A DNA stretch of 8,532 nt from Stagnihabitans sp038231395 (GCA_038231395.1 JBBRLL010000092.1:1-8532), one strand, 5' to 3'. Positions 1 through 6,025 are shown, counted from the first letter of the stretch. A program made the numbers and translations. The notes: a model not told the origin generated them from the letters alone.

Positions 1-1
1 A

Positions 2-448
2 CGCAAATCGGCCAAGGGCAACCGGTTTGCCTTTGTCAGCCTGTCGGACCCGACGGGGCTTTATGAGGTGACGGTATTCAGTGACACGCTGGAAGCGGCG
101 CGGGATTTTCTGGAGCCGGGGATGAATGTGGTCCTGACGGTTGAAGCCAATCTGGAAGGCGATACGCTGAAACTGCTGGCGCGGGGTGCGCAGCCGATTG
201 ATCAGGTGGCCGCAGATGCCGGGGCGCAGGCGATCCGGGTGCATGTGAACCAAGTGGCGGCAATTTCCTCGCTGGTGGCGTTGCTGGCACGGGTCGAGGG
301 GCGCCACAAAGCGCAGATCACGCTTTGTGTGCCCGATGCGCAGGGCCGGGAAATTGATCTGACTTTGCCGCAGCCTTACCCTTTGACGCCACAAATCCGG
401 GGTGCCATCAAGGCGATGAGCGGTGTCGTCATGGTGGAAGAGGTTTAA
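2..448 (+). CDS. dnaE: DNA polymerase III subunit alpha, C-terminal fragment
   Basis: This is the last 148 codons of a replicative DNA polymerase III alpha subunit, the catalytic subunit of the chromosomal replicase. The frame is open from base 2 and the 5' part lies outside the window. The first ~60 residues (beginning RKSAKGNRFAFVSLSDPTG) match the OB-fold that binds single-stranded DNA near the C-terminus of DnaE. Typical signs are the pattern GNRFAFVSLSDPTGLYEV, then VFSDTLEAARDFLEPG. The remainder (QAIRVHVNQVAAISSLVALL, then a hydrophobic strand and EIDLTLPQPYPLTP) fits the C-terminal tau-binding region. The stop TAA is at 446-448. A GTG at 68 is internal to the protein and not a real start. 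The gene converges on the slyX-like gene across a ~200-base gap. Nothing in the visible part looks damaged. Family assignment is from recalled sequence patterns; I cannot see the polymerase core. Confidence 0.88.
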   Translation, partial: RKSAKGNRFAFVSLSDPTGLYEVTVFSDTLEAARDFLEPGMNVVLTVEANLEGDTLKLLARGAQPIDQVAADAGAQAIRVHVNQVAAISSLVALLARVEGRHKAQITLCVPDAQGREIDLTLPQPYPLTPQIRGAIKAMSGVVMVEEV

Positions 449-453
449 GGGGC

Positions 454-472
454 GATGGGCAGATTGCCCATC
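454..472. repeat. Perfect 8-bp inverted repeat, 3-base loop (REP-like or non-canonical terminator)
   Basis: GATGGGCA (454-461) and TGCCCATC (465-472) are perfect complements around a GAT loop, starting five bases after the dnaE stop codon. The stem is GC-rich, but neither strand has a T-run after it, so it is not a canonical rho-independent terminator in either direction. The sequence continues with CTAC. The reverse strand therefore reads GTAGGATGGGCAATCTGCCCATC-like, which resembles dispersed extragenic GTAGG(A/G)TGGGCA elements I recall from many Rhodobacteraceae genomes. It may act as a hairpin protecting or ending the dnaE and slyX transcripts. Its repetitive nature is an inference. Confidence 0.55.
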
Positions 473-650
473 CTACTCCAACTGCGGACTTGCGGTACTT
501 CGGCGCCCTTCGCACCATCGCGCATGCACCGGAACTATTCGGTGGATTTGCACCCTAGTCATGCCAACGGCTTGCCCTTTTCTCGCTGACGCTCCCGGCG
601 TCCAAACCTGCACCTGCGGAAACCTGATCATGAGACGCCATCGCATTTCC
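473..650. other. Non-coding gap between convergent dnaE and slyX
   Basis: About 180 bases between the inverted repeat and the slyX stop hold no recognisable gene. A minus-strand frame is open through it (736 down to 473) and overlaps the slyX 3' end, but its Arg/Pro/Ser-rich translation matches no family I know and it has no convincing start. A weak stem CACCG (527-531) with CGGTG (540-544) around an 8-base loop is present. Base use here is less coding-like than in the flanking genes. The stretch may be a longer dispersed repeat together with the hairpin at 454-472, or a decayed remnant. Confidence 0.4.
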
Positions 651-857
651 TTACCACTGCGGCGGGCGGGCATTGGCCGCCGGGGCTTCACCCCCCGCAT
701 CACCACCGCCTGCCTCACGCTCTGCCAGAAGGCCAACGATCCGGGTCAGACGGTCAATCTCGCGGCCCTGCTTTGTGACCATGTCCGACAGGTCATCGAC
801 CGCCCGTATCAGATGCGCGGTCTTCTCTTCCAACACGTCGATCGGGTCCATCACCAT
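651..857 (-). CDS. slyX: SlyX family protein
   Basis: A small protein of 68 residues from the ATG at 857. Residues ~8-47 form a heptad-like amphipathic helix (DVLEEKTAHLIRAVDDLSDM, then KQGREIDRLTRIVGLLAERE), followed by a Gly/Ala-rich linker and the C-terminal ending ARPPQW. The coiled coil plus a terminal PP-aromatic motif is the hallmark of SlyX (about 70 residues in E. coli). The molecular function of SlyX is not established; it was first noted next to slyD. Start choice: the frame is open to a TTG at 920, but a purine-rich ribosome binding site (AAGGAAG, minus strand, about 861-867) lies just before ATG 857, GTG 854 and ATG 851. Any of these three is plausible, and 851 would give MDPIDVLEE. 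The stop TAA is at 651-653. It is transcribed away from hisS and convergently with dnaE. Confidence 0.8.
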   Translation of the reverse strand: MVMDPIDVLEEKTAHLIRAVDDLSDMVTKQGREIDRLTRIVGLLAEREAGGGDAGGEAPAANARPPQW

Positions 858-967
858 GACTTCCTTCTTCCAGTTGCCCCTGGCCAAACGGTCCGCTGGC
901 AGTTCAGCGTAAGCTTCCAAGCGCGTGAAACCCTCAGGCTGCCTGTCAAACGCGGAGGGTGCGGTGC

Positions 968-996
968 TTGAAGCGCCCCGCAGCCTCCGCTATGGA
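968..996 (+). promoter_or_regulatory. Predicted sigma70-type promoter of hisS
   Basis: TTGAAG (968-973) and TATGGA (991-996) are separated by exactly 17 bases, close to the TTGACA-17-TATAAT consensus. The predicted transcription start, about base 1003, would give a leader of roughly 20 bases before the chosen hisS start at 1023. No attenuator-like His-codon leader peptide or T-box fits in so short a leader. The promoter would drive hisS and probably hisZ and hisG. Identified by eye. Confidence 0.55.
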
Positions 997-1009
997 GCCT
1001 CATCCAAGC

Positions 1010-1014
1010 AAAGG
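1010..1014 (+). promoter_or_regulatory. Ribosome binding site deciding the hisS start
   Basis: AAAGG at 1010-1014 lies 8 bases before GTG 1023. It overlaps the other in-frame candidate, GTG 1014, leaving no spacer there. This favours 1023 as the translation start. Confidence 0.55.
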
Positions 1015-1022
1015 TGACCGCC

Positions 1023-2603
1023 GTGGCCTCCGACACCCCATCCGACACCCCATCGAATACTTCGCAAAAATCGGCGCGCCGTCCGAGGGCCGAGACGCCC
1101 AAGGGCTTTCGTGACTATTTCGGCGCGGACGTCACCGAACGCAAGCAGATGCTGGACAAGATCGCGCAGGTTTACGAGCTTTATGGCTTTGACCCGCTGG
1201 AAACCAGTGCGGTGGAGACGGTGGAGGCTTTGGGAAAGTTCCTGCCCGATGTGGATCGTCCCAACGAAGGTGTCTTTGGCTGGCAGGATGAGGATGCCGA
1301 CTGGCTTGCCCTGCGCTATGATCTGACGGCCCCCTTGGCCCGGGTGGCCGCACAGTATCGCAACGATTTGCCCAGTCCTTACCGCCGCTATGCGATGGGC
1401 CCGGTCTGGCGCAATGAAAAGCCGGGTCCGGGGCGGTTCCGCCAGTTTTATCAATGCGATGCGGATACGGTGGGGGCAGCCTCGGTCGCTGCCGACGCCG
1501 AGATTTGCATGATGCTGGCGGATGCGCTGGAGGCCGTGGGGATCGAGCGCGGCGACTATGTGATCAAGGTCAACAACCGCAAGGTGTTGAACGGAGTTAT
1601 GGAGGTGGCCGCGCCACCCGCCCAATTTCCGGTGGGCGACAATTTACGCGGAACGATCCGTGCAGTTTTGGATCAAAACAAGCACGACGCAGTTCTTCGT
1701 ACGATCGACAAATTCGATAAAGTGGGTGCGGCTGGAGTTCGCGACCTGTTAGGGAAAGGTAGGCTGGATGCCTCCGGTGCCTATATTGATGGTGTCAATC
1801 TTGAATTAGAACAGGCTGATGCGATACTGAAATTCCTTACCTCGAAAGGGAGTAGCAATTCGGAAACGATTGCAAATCTCCGTGCTTCTGTGGGGGACAG
1901 TGAAATTGGGCGTGAGGGCGTCGACGAACTTGAGAACATCGCGGCACTGCTTGAAACGTTGGGGTATAGCGCTGACCGGATAGCAATTGATCCATCCGTC
2001 GTCCGCGGTCTCGGCTACTACACCGGGCCGGTTTTCGAAGCGGAACTGACCTTTGAAATCCTCGACGACAAGGGGCGCAAGCGGTCGTTTGGCTCGGTTG
2101 CGGGCGGGGGGCGGTATGATGATCTGGTCAAGCGCTTTACCGGGCAATCGGTTCCGGCGACCGGGGTTTCCATCGGGGTGGATCGGTTGTTGGCCGCTCT
2201 CAAGGCCAAGGGGCGGACTTTGGGGGAGGCTGCGGGGCCTGTCGTGGTGACGGTGATGGACCGGGACCGGATGGCAGATTACATGGCGATGGTCGGGGAC
2301 CTGCGTCAGGCCGGTCTCCGGGCAGAGGTCTATCTGGGCAACCCCAAGAACTTTGGCAACCAGTTGAAATATGCGGACAAACGCGGCTCTCCTGTTGCGG
2401 TCATTCAGGGTGGGAATGAGGCTGCGGCGGGCACGGTGATCCTCAAAGACCTGATCCTTGGCGCGGAAATTGCACAAGGGGCGAGCCTTGAGGAATGGAA
2501 ATCGCGGCCCGCGCAGGTGGAGGTTCCCCGCGCTGATCTGGTCGCCGAAGTGCGGCGGATTTTGGCCAGCCAGAAAGACCTGCAGGGGACTGGCGCAAAT
2601 TGA
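1023..2603 (+). CDS. hisS: Histidine--tRNA ligase
   Basis: A class II aminoacyl-tRNA synthetase that attaches histidine to tRNA-His using ATP; cytosolic and normally a homodimer. It has 526 residues from GTG 1023. Visible motifs, numbered from this start: PKGFRDYFG near residue 26; motif 2 with R130, E132 and the loop RNEKPGPGRFRQF to residue 142; the histidine-specific HisA motif VRGLGYYTGPVFE with R328, equivalent to the catalytic arginine R259 of E. coli; HisB SVAGGGRYDDL (358-367); motif 3 TGVSIGVDRL; then a C-terminal anticodon-binding domain. The protein is ~100 residues longer than E. coli HisRS. Part of this is a ~25-residue Ser/Thr/Pro N-terminal tail and part a larger insertion domain. 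The EKPGPG motif 2 loop is the form typical of many alphaproteobacteria. Residues ~205-325 are encoded by DNA of clearly lower GC than the rest. It heads the hisS-hisZ-hisG cluster. Confidence 0.96.
   Translation: MASDTPSDTPSNTSQKSARRPRAETPKGFRDYFGADVTERKQMLDKIAQVYELYGFDPLETSAVETVEALGKFLPDVDRPNEGVFGWQDEDADWLALRYDLTAPLARVAAQYRNDLPSPYRRYAMGPVWRNEKPGPGRFRQFYQCDADTVGAASVAADAEICMMLADALEAVGIERGDYVIKVNNRKVLNGVMEVAAPPAQFPVGDNLRGTIRAVLDQNKHDAVLRTIDKFDKVGAAGVRDLLGKGRLDASGAYIDGVNLELEQADAILKFLTSKGSSNSETIANLRASVGDSEIGREGVDELENIAALLETLGYSADRIAIDPSVVRGLGYYTGPVFEAELTFEILDDKGRKRSFGSVAGGGRYDDLVKRFTGQSVPATGVSIGVDRLLAALKAKGRTLGEAAGPVVVTVMDRDRMADYMAMVGDLRQAGLRAEVYLGNPKNFGNQLKYADKRGSPVAVIQGGNEAAAGTVILKDLILGAEIAQGASLEEWKSRPAQVEVPRADLVAEVRRILASQKDLQGTGAN
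1029..1052 (+). repeat. 12-bp in-frame tandem duplication in hisS
   Basis: The 12-base unit TCCGACACCCCA occurs twice head to tail (1029-1040 and 1041-1052) and encodes SDTPSDTP. A degenerate third copy follows (TCGAATACTTCG, SNTS). It sits in the non-conserved N-terminal tail upstream of the catalytic core, so copy number could vary without harming the enzyme. Confidence 0.85.
1636..1995 (+). other. Low-GC mosaic segment inside hisS
   Basis: By hand count 1621-1980 is about 51% GC, with the 60 bases 1801-1860 at 40%, whereas 2101-2160 is about 65% and the upstream part of the gene looks similar. The segment uses codons rare in its neighbours (TTA, GTT, CGT, GAA-rich, ATA). It covers the insertion domain between motif 2 and the HisA motif and returns to high GC at the conserved HisA motif. 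The reading frame is intact. Boundaries are approximate. Confidence 0.7.
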
Positions 2604-2723
2604 CCGTCAGCATTCCAACCCTGTTGGCGACCCAAATCGTCAAGACGGGACGCGGTGCAAAATGATCTTCTGCAGTCGAACGCTGGCGTTGTCCCAAAGC
2701 GACCTGACAGGGTGTGGCGCAAG
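2604..2723 (+). other. hisS-hisZ intergenic spacer
   Basis: These 120 bases separate hisS from the preferred hisZ start. They contain a perfect short palindrome, AACGC-TG-GCGTT (2679-2690), and no T-run terminator. The hisZ frame is open here back to a GTG at 2655, but its translation (VQNDLLQSNAGVVPKRPDR) does not look like the HisZ N-terminus. I see no convincing promoter; TTGGCG at 2622 and TTGTCC at 2689 lack good -10 partners. Confidence 0.45.
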
Positions 2724-3812
2724 ATGACCGCCAAAGCGGCGATCCGCGCCGAGGCGGAGCGGCTTTTTGCGGCGTTTCAGGCGGCGGGGGCCGTGCCCGT
2801 CGACGCCGATATCCTGCTGCCCGCCGAAACTCTGCTGGACCTTTATGGCGAGGATATCCGGGCCCGCGCTTACGTGACGACCGACCCCTTGCAGGGCGAG
2901 ATGATGCTGCGGCCGGATTTTACGGTTCCGGTGGTGCAGGCGCATATGGCGCATGGCGCGGACCCGGCGCGCTATTGCTACCAGGGCGCGGTGTTCCGCA
3001 AGCAGGAGCATGGCAACCGGGCCAGCGAATACCTGCAGGTCGGGTTTGAGGTGTTTGACCCTCAAGCCCCCGAAACGGCCGATGCCGAGGTTTTCGCGCT
3101 GTTTCGCGATGTGCTGGCGGGGCTGCCGCTGCGGGCGGTGACGGGCGACATCGGTATCCTTATGGCTGCGGTGCGCGGGCTTGACACCTCTGACCGGCGC
3201 AAGGCGGCTTTGCTGCGGCATGTCTGGCGGCCTCAACGGTTTCGGGCGCTTTTGGACCGGTTCTCGGGCCGGGCGGCTTTGCCCGCGTCACGCGCTGCCT
3301 TGCTGGCGCGTTTGGCGGCAGGCTCACCGGAGGCGTTGATTGCGGCGGCGGGGCCCTTGATCGGGCTGCGCGACATGGCGGAAATCAGCGCCAGGGCGGC
3401 GGCATTGCTGGAAGATGCCGGCACCAAGCCTATTTCTGCGCTGGAGGCGGCGATGCTGTACGACTTGCTGCAGTTGCAGGCTCCTGCTGGCGCGGCTTTG
3501 GCGCATTTGCGCGGCATCTCGGCGCATCTTCCGGCGATTGGTGCGGCGGTGGACCGGTTTGCTGCGCGGCTGGATGCTTTGGTGGCGCGCGGGGTGGACG
3601 TGAAAACCCTGGCATTCGAGGCGAGCCATGGCCGCACAGCGATGGAATATTACGACGGCTTCGTCTTCAGTTTTGTCAGCGGTGCGGATGTCGTGGCCTC
3701 TGGCGGGCGCTATGACGCTTTGACGGCGGTGCTGGGGCAGGGGCGGTCTATTCCGGCGGTGGGCGGGATCGTGCGGCCGCATCTGGTGGTTGGGCTAAGG
3801 GGGGCTGTCTGA
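2724..3812 (+). CDS. hisZ: ATP phosphoribosyltransferase regulatory subunit HisZ
   Basis: HisZ is a catalytically inactive paralogue of histidyl-tRNA synthetase. It assembles with short-form HisG into a hetero-octamer and gives it activity and histidine feedback sensitivity. The product has 362 residues from ATG 2724. It keeps the class II synthetase fold signatures: LRPDFTVPV (62-70), RYCYQGAVFR with an arginine at the motif 2 position (83-92), and SGGRYDAL (326-333) matching HisB. It ends soon after and so lacks the anticodon-binding domain of HisRS. Residues ~130-290 are Ala/Leu-rich, as usual for Rhodobacterales HisZ. The start at 2724 was chosen because MTAKAAIRAEAERLFAAF matches the expected N-terminus. 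The ribosome binding site is weak (CAGGG about a dozen bases upstream), and in-frame GTGs at 2712 and 2655 remain possible. The stop TGA overlaps the hisG ATG by one base, so the two are translationally coupled. Confidence 0.93.
   Translation: MTAKAAIRAEAERLFAAFQAAGAVPVDADILLPAETLLDLYGEDIRARAYVTTDPLQGEMMLRPDFTVPVVQAHMAHGADPARYCYQGAVFRKQEHGNRASEYLQVGFEVFDPQAPETADAEVFALFRDVLAGLPLRAVTGDIGILMAAVRGLDTSDRRKAALLRHVWRPQRFRALLDRFSGRAALPASRAALLARLAAGSPEALIAAAGPLIGLRDMAEISARAAALLEDAGTKPISALEAAMLYDLLQLQAPAGAALAHLRGISAHLPAIGAAVDRFAARLDALVARGVDVKTLAFEASHGRTAMEYYDGFVFSFVSGADVVASGGRYDALTAVLGQGRSIPAVGGIVRPHLVVGLRGAV
3797..3804 (+). promoter_or_regulatory. Strong ribosome binding site of hisG inside hisZ
   Basis: AAGGGGGG lies 7 bases before the hisG ATG and inside the last codons of hisZ. 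With the TGATG overlap it supports coupled, near-stoichiometric synthesis of HisZ and HisG, which form one complex. Confidence 0.6.
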
Positions 3813-4486
3813 TGGTCAAGATCGGGGTGCCCTCCAAAGGCCGGCTGATGCAGATGTCCTTTGACTGGTTCGGGCTGCACGGCTTGCGCATGGCCAAGAC
3901 CGGGTCGGAGCGCGAATACGCGGGCGTCGTGGAGGGGATGGACGGGGTTGATCTGGTCATGCTTTCGGCGGCAGAGATCCCGCGGGAACTGGCGGCGGGG
4001 CGGATTGATCTTGGCGTCACCGGCATCGACCTTGTGCGCGACAAGCTGGCGGATTGGAACCGGCAAGTGTCAGAAGTGGCCGCTTTGGGGTTTGGCCATG
4101 CCGATCTGATCATCGCGGTGCCGGTGGCCTGGATTGATGTGGAAACCGTCGATGATCTGGACGCTGCGGCTGCGGCTTTCCGGGCCAGGCATGGCTTTCG
4201 GCTGCGGATTGCCACCAAATACCACCGGCTGGTGCGCGACTATCTGACGGCGCAGGGGGTGGCGGATTATCAACTGGTGGACAGTCAGGGGGCAACCGAA
4301 GGCACGGTCAAGAACCTGACGGCAGAGGCAATCGCAGACATCACCACCAGCGGAGAGACGCTGCGGGCCAACCACCTGAAGGTGTTGAGCGGCGCAGTGA
4401 TCCTGCAATCTCAGGCGATGCTGTACCGGTCGGCCTTGGCGATTGGGGCTGAGGTTGACGCCGTATTGGCGCATATCGGCTTCTGA
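3812..4486 (+). CDS. hisG: ATP phosphoribosyltransferase catalytic subunit (short form)
   Basis: HisG joins ATP and PRPP to give N1-(5-phosphoribosyl)-ATP, the first committed step of histidine biosynthesis, in the cytosol. The protein has 224 residues, the length of the short HisGS form. That form lacks the C-terminal ACT-like histidine-binding domain of the ~300-residue long form and needs HisZ, encoded immediately upstream. Visible features: N-terminal IGVPSKGRLM (4-13); the periplasmic-binding-protein-like element AAGRIDLGVTGIDLV (61-75); RIATKYHRLVRDYL (132-145); and the PRPP-binding loop AEAIADITTSGETLRANHLK (171-190), preceded by DSQGATEGT (157-165). All key regions are present. The ATG overlaps the hisZ stop by one base. 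Downstream is an 89-base gap to the convergent permease gene. Confidence 0.95.
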   Translation: MVKIGVPSKGRLMQMSFDWFGLHGLRMAKTGSEREYAGVVEGMDGVDLVMLSAAEIPRELAAGRIDLGVTGIDLVRDKLADWNRQVSEVAALGFGHADLIIAVPVAWIDVETVDDLDAAAAAFRARHGFRLRIATKYHRLVRDYLTAQGVADYQLVDSQGATEGTVKNLTAEAIADITTSGETLRANHLKVLSGAVILQSQAMLYRSALAIGAEVDAVLAHIGF

Positions 4487-4575
4487 CCGGGCGGCTTTGT
4501 CCGTGGCTGAGGCTTTTCCCCGACTGCACACTTCGGCATCCGCGATGGATTTTGGTGAACTGCTAAAACGACAGG
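4487..4575. other. Convergent hisG / permease gap without clear terminator
   Basis: These 89 bases lie between the hisG stop and the EamA permease stop. I see no strong stem followed by a T-run on either strand. Transcription from the two sides may end by rho-dependent means or read through into antisense. Confidence 0.4.
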
Positions 4576-5445
4576 TCAGCTTTTCCGACTGGCCATTGCC
4601 ACCCCTGCGGCGGCCAGCGCCATGCCCAGCCAGCCGAGGGGCGGCATGACCTCTCCCAACAAAGGCCACGCGAACAAGGCGGACAGGGGTGGGACGAGGT
4701 AGAACAAGGCGGACACCCGGCTGACCTCGCCAATCCGGATCATCGCCAGCAGCAGCGACATGGCCAGCAATGAGTTGCCAAGCACCAGATAGGTCATGAC
4801 CCCGATGAATTGCCAATCCCAGTGGATTTGCAGGCTTTCCGTCGCCAGCGCCAAGGGCACGCAAAAGGCAGCGCCTACCGCATACTGGATCAGGTTGGCG
4901 GTAACCGGATGGTGGCTGACACCGAACTTCTTTTCATAAAGCGTGCCGCCGGTGATCCCCAACAAAGCCACAACCGTACAGGCCAGACCGAAAGGGTTCT
5001 GCGCCGCGATGCTGGACCGGGCGAGGATCACCACAAGCGCGCCGCCAAGCCCCAGGGCAAGGCCAAGCCAGCCCTTGGCACTGACCCTTTCGCCCACCAG
5101 ATAAGGTGCAGTCAGGGCCACCAGAATGGGTTGCAGGCAGACAACGATGGCAACTGCACCCGCCGAAATGCCGGATTTGAACGCAAGGTAACACAGGCCG
5201 AAATAGACGACCTGAATGAGAAAGCCCACAACCGCCACATCGGCAGTGGCGCGCCACGACTTGGGCAGGGGCGGCCGCATCACGATTGCCACCGGGATCA
5301 AGGCCACCAGCACCAGCACGTAACGCAGCGCCAGAAGGGTCAGGGGCTGGGCGTGCATCAGGCCAAGCTTGGCCATGCCAAAACCGCCGGACCACAAAAG
5401 CAGGAAGATCACTGGTGCGGCGGTTAGCCAAAAGTTGCGTTTCAT
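4576..5445 (-). CDS. DMT superfamily permease, EamA family
   Basis: A 289-residue inner-membrane transporter with about ten hydrophobic segments, arranged as two EamA repeats. Approximate segments: 5-27, 34-56, 67-89, 92-115, 122-142, 151-169, 182-203, 212-235, 242-262 and 267-285. Family signs are the first helix with LLLWSGGFGMAKLGL, the LALRYVLVLVALIPVAI second helix, and the repeat-end pattern ALFYLVPPLSALFAWPLLGE (246-265). Members export or import small metabolites such as amino acids or nucleosides. The substrate cannot be read from the sequence, and position next to hisG is not evidence for histidine transport because the genes face each other. The ATG is at 5443-5445 with a weak AGG a few bases before it. 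The gene starts 36 bases after the DUF1489 stop on the same strand, so the two are probably co-transcribed. Confidence 0.9.
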   Translation of the reverse strand: MKRNFWLTAAPVIFLLLWSGGFGMAKLGLMHAQPLTLLALRYVLVLVALIPVAIVMRPPLPKSWRATADVAVVGFLIQVVYFGLCYLAFKSGISAGAVAIVVCLQPILVALTAPYLVGERVSAKGWLGLALGLGGALVVILARSSIAAQNPFGLACTVVALLGITGGTLYEKKFGVSHHPVTANLIQYAVGAAFCVPLALATESLQIHWDWQFIGVMTYLVLGNSLLAMSLLLAMIRIGEVSRVSALFYLVPPLSALFAWPLLGEVMPPLGWLGMALAAAGVAMASRKS

Positions 5446-5481
5446 GGTGCCTGTCCGCCGGTGCGGGCCGTAAGCGACACC

Positions 5482-5919
5482 TCAGCGCAGGCCGATTTCA
5501 GCCAAGGCCAGGGCCAGCGCCGGCGGCAGGACGTCGTCGCTTATCCGGGCGCGGCCAAGGTCGGGCGGGCAGTCCTTGGGGTCGAAATAACGCCAGCCCT
5601 GAAACGGTCGACGGGCGGCGGCTTCGGTGCGCACAACCTCCGGGTCCATCAGGATGCCGCAACGCAGGATGCCATCGGCACCCTCGACCTTTTCCAGCCC
5701 GACGATGGCTTGCCGGCACAGGATCACGCCCTTGATCACCCAGTAAAGCGAGCCGCCCTGCAGCTCAGCCTCGCGTTTCGGCCACATGCGGGTAACATGG
5801 CGGCGCGCACCATCGGGACGGGTCGAGGGGTTGGCGCGGTGCCAGCCGACCAGATCCTCCACGCTGTCGCAACCGACGCAGAGTTTCAGGATGTTCAGGT
5901 GAGTCTCGAAATGTGCCAT
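5482..5919 (-). CDS. DUF1489 family protein
   Basis: A 145-residue soluble protein of the alphaproteobacterial DUF1489 family; function unknown to me. Recognised from the N-terminal ILKLCVGCDSVEDL (10-23) and the core ARRHVTRMWPKREAEL (38-53) plus GGSLYWVIKGVILCRQAIVG (55-74). The C-terminal part has CGILMDPEVVRTE (87-99) and RRPFQGWRYFDPKDCPPDL (103-121). The conserved Trp/Arg-rich core suggests a compact domain that may bind nucleic acid or a nucleotide, but that is only a guess. No signal peptide or membrane segment is visible. ATG 5919 was chosen because the conserved sequence begins just after it. The open frame extends to 6066, but that part is antisense to the nrdJ leader and start and looks non-coding. 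The gene is divergent from nrdJ and is probably the first gene of a two-gene unit with the permease. Confidence 0.85.
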   Translation of the reverse strand: MAHFETHLNILKLCVGCDSVEDLVGWHRANPSTRPDGARRHVTRMWPKREAELQGGSLYWVIKGVILCRQAIVGLEKVEGADGILRCGILMDPEVVRTEAAARRPFQGWRYFDPKDCPPDLGRARISDDVLPPALALALAEIGLR

Positions 5920-5957
5920 GCCCTGCACTGTAGAGCGATTGGTAGCAGCAACAACCC

Positions 5958-5986
5958 TTGCCGGACCGTCAAGAGGCGCGTATCTT
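5958..5986 (+). promoter_or_regulatory. Predicted sigma70-type promoter of nrdJ
   Basis: TTGCCG (5958-5963) and TATCTT (5981-5986) are separated by exactly 17 bases. The predicted start of transcription near 5993 leaves a leader of about 40 bases before the nrdJ ATG. The perfect inverted repeat at 5992-6005 begins at that start. Identified by eye. Confidence 0.55.
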
Positions 5987-5991
5987 GCGGT

Positions 5992-6005
5992 TCGCGCGTG
6001 CGCGA
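5992..6005. repeat. Small palindrome TCGCGC-GT-GCGCGA at the nrdJ transcription start
   Basis: Two perfectly complementary 6-base arms are separated by two bases. After one mismatch, GG at 5989-5990 pairs with CC at 6007-6008. Its position just downstream of the predicted -10 box is where a repressor operator or a short 5' hairpin would act. CG-rich palindromes also arise by chance in DNA of this GC. Confidence 0.4.
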
Positions 6006-6020
6006 CCCCCATCATTCGAT

Positions 6021-6025
6021 AAAGG
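6021..6025 (+). promoter_or_regulatory. Ribosome binding site of nrdJ
   Basis: AAAGG with an 8-base spacer to ATG 6034. It fixes the start there rather than at upstream codons of the same long open frame (open from 5461), which runs antisense to the DUF1489 gene. Confidence 0.65.

Noticed and set aside
944..949. TTGACA on the minus strand as a slyX promoter -35 box
   Set aside because: The hexamers at 16-18 base spacing (for example ACGCGC) do not resemble a -10 box, so I could not support a full promoter.
423..971. Plus-strand open frame (182 codons) after dnaE
   Set aside because: It overlaps the end of dnaE and runs antisense to slyX; its Cys/Arg/Thr-rich translation matches nothing known.
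1806..2477. Minus-strand open frame (223 codons) inside hisS
   Set aside because: Antisense of a clear hisS coding region, with shadow-like composition and no motif.
2655..2723. Upstream GTG start for hisZ (23 extra residues)
   Set aside because: The translated extension does not resemble HisZ N-termini and the conserved sequence begins at ATG 2724; weak ribosome binding sites leave some doubt.
4070..4864. Minus-strand open frame (264 codons) across hisG and the permease 3' end
   Set aside because: It overlaps two strongly supported genes, is of low-complexity shadow type and has no start signals.
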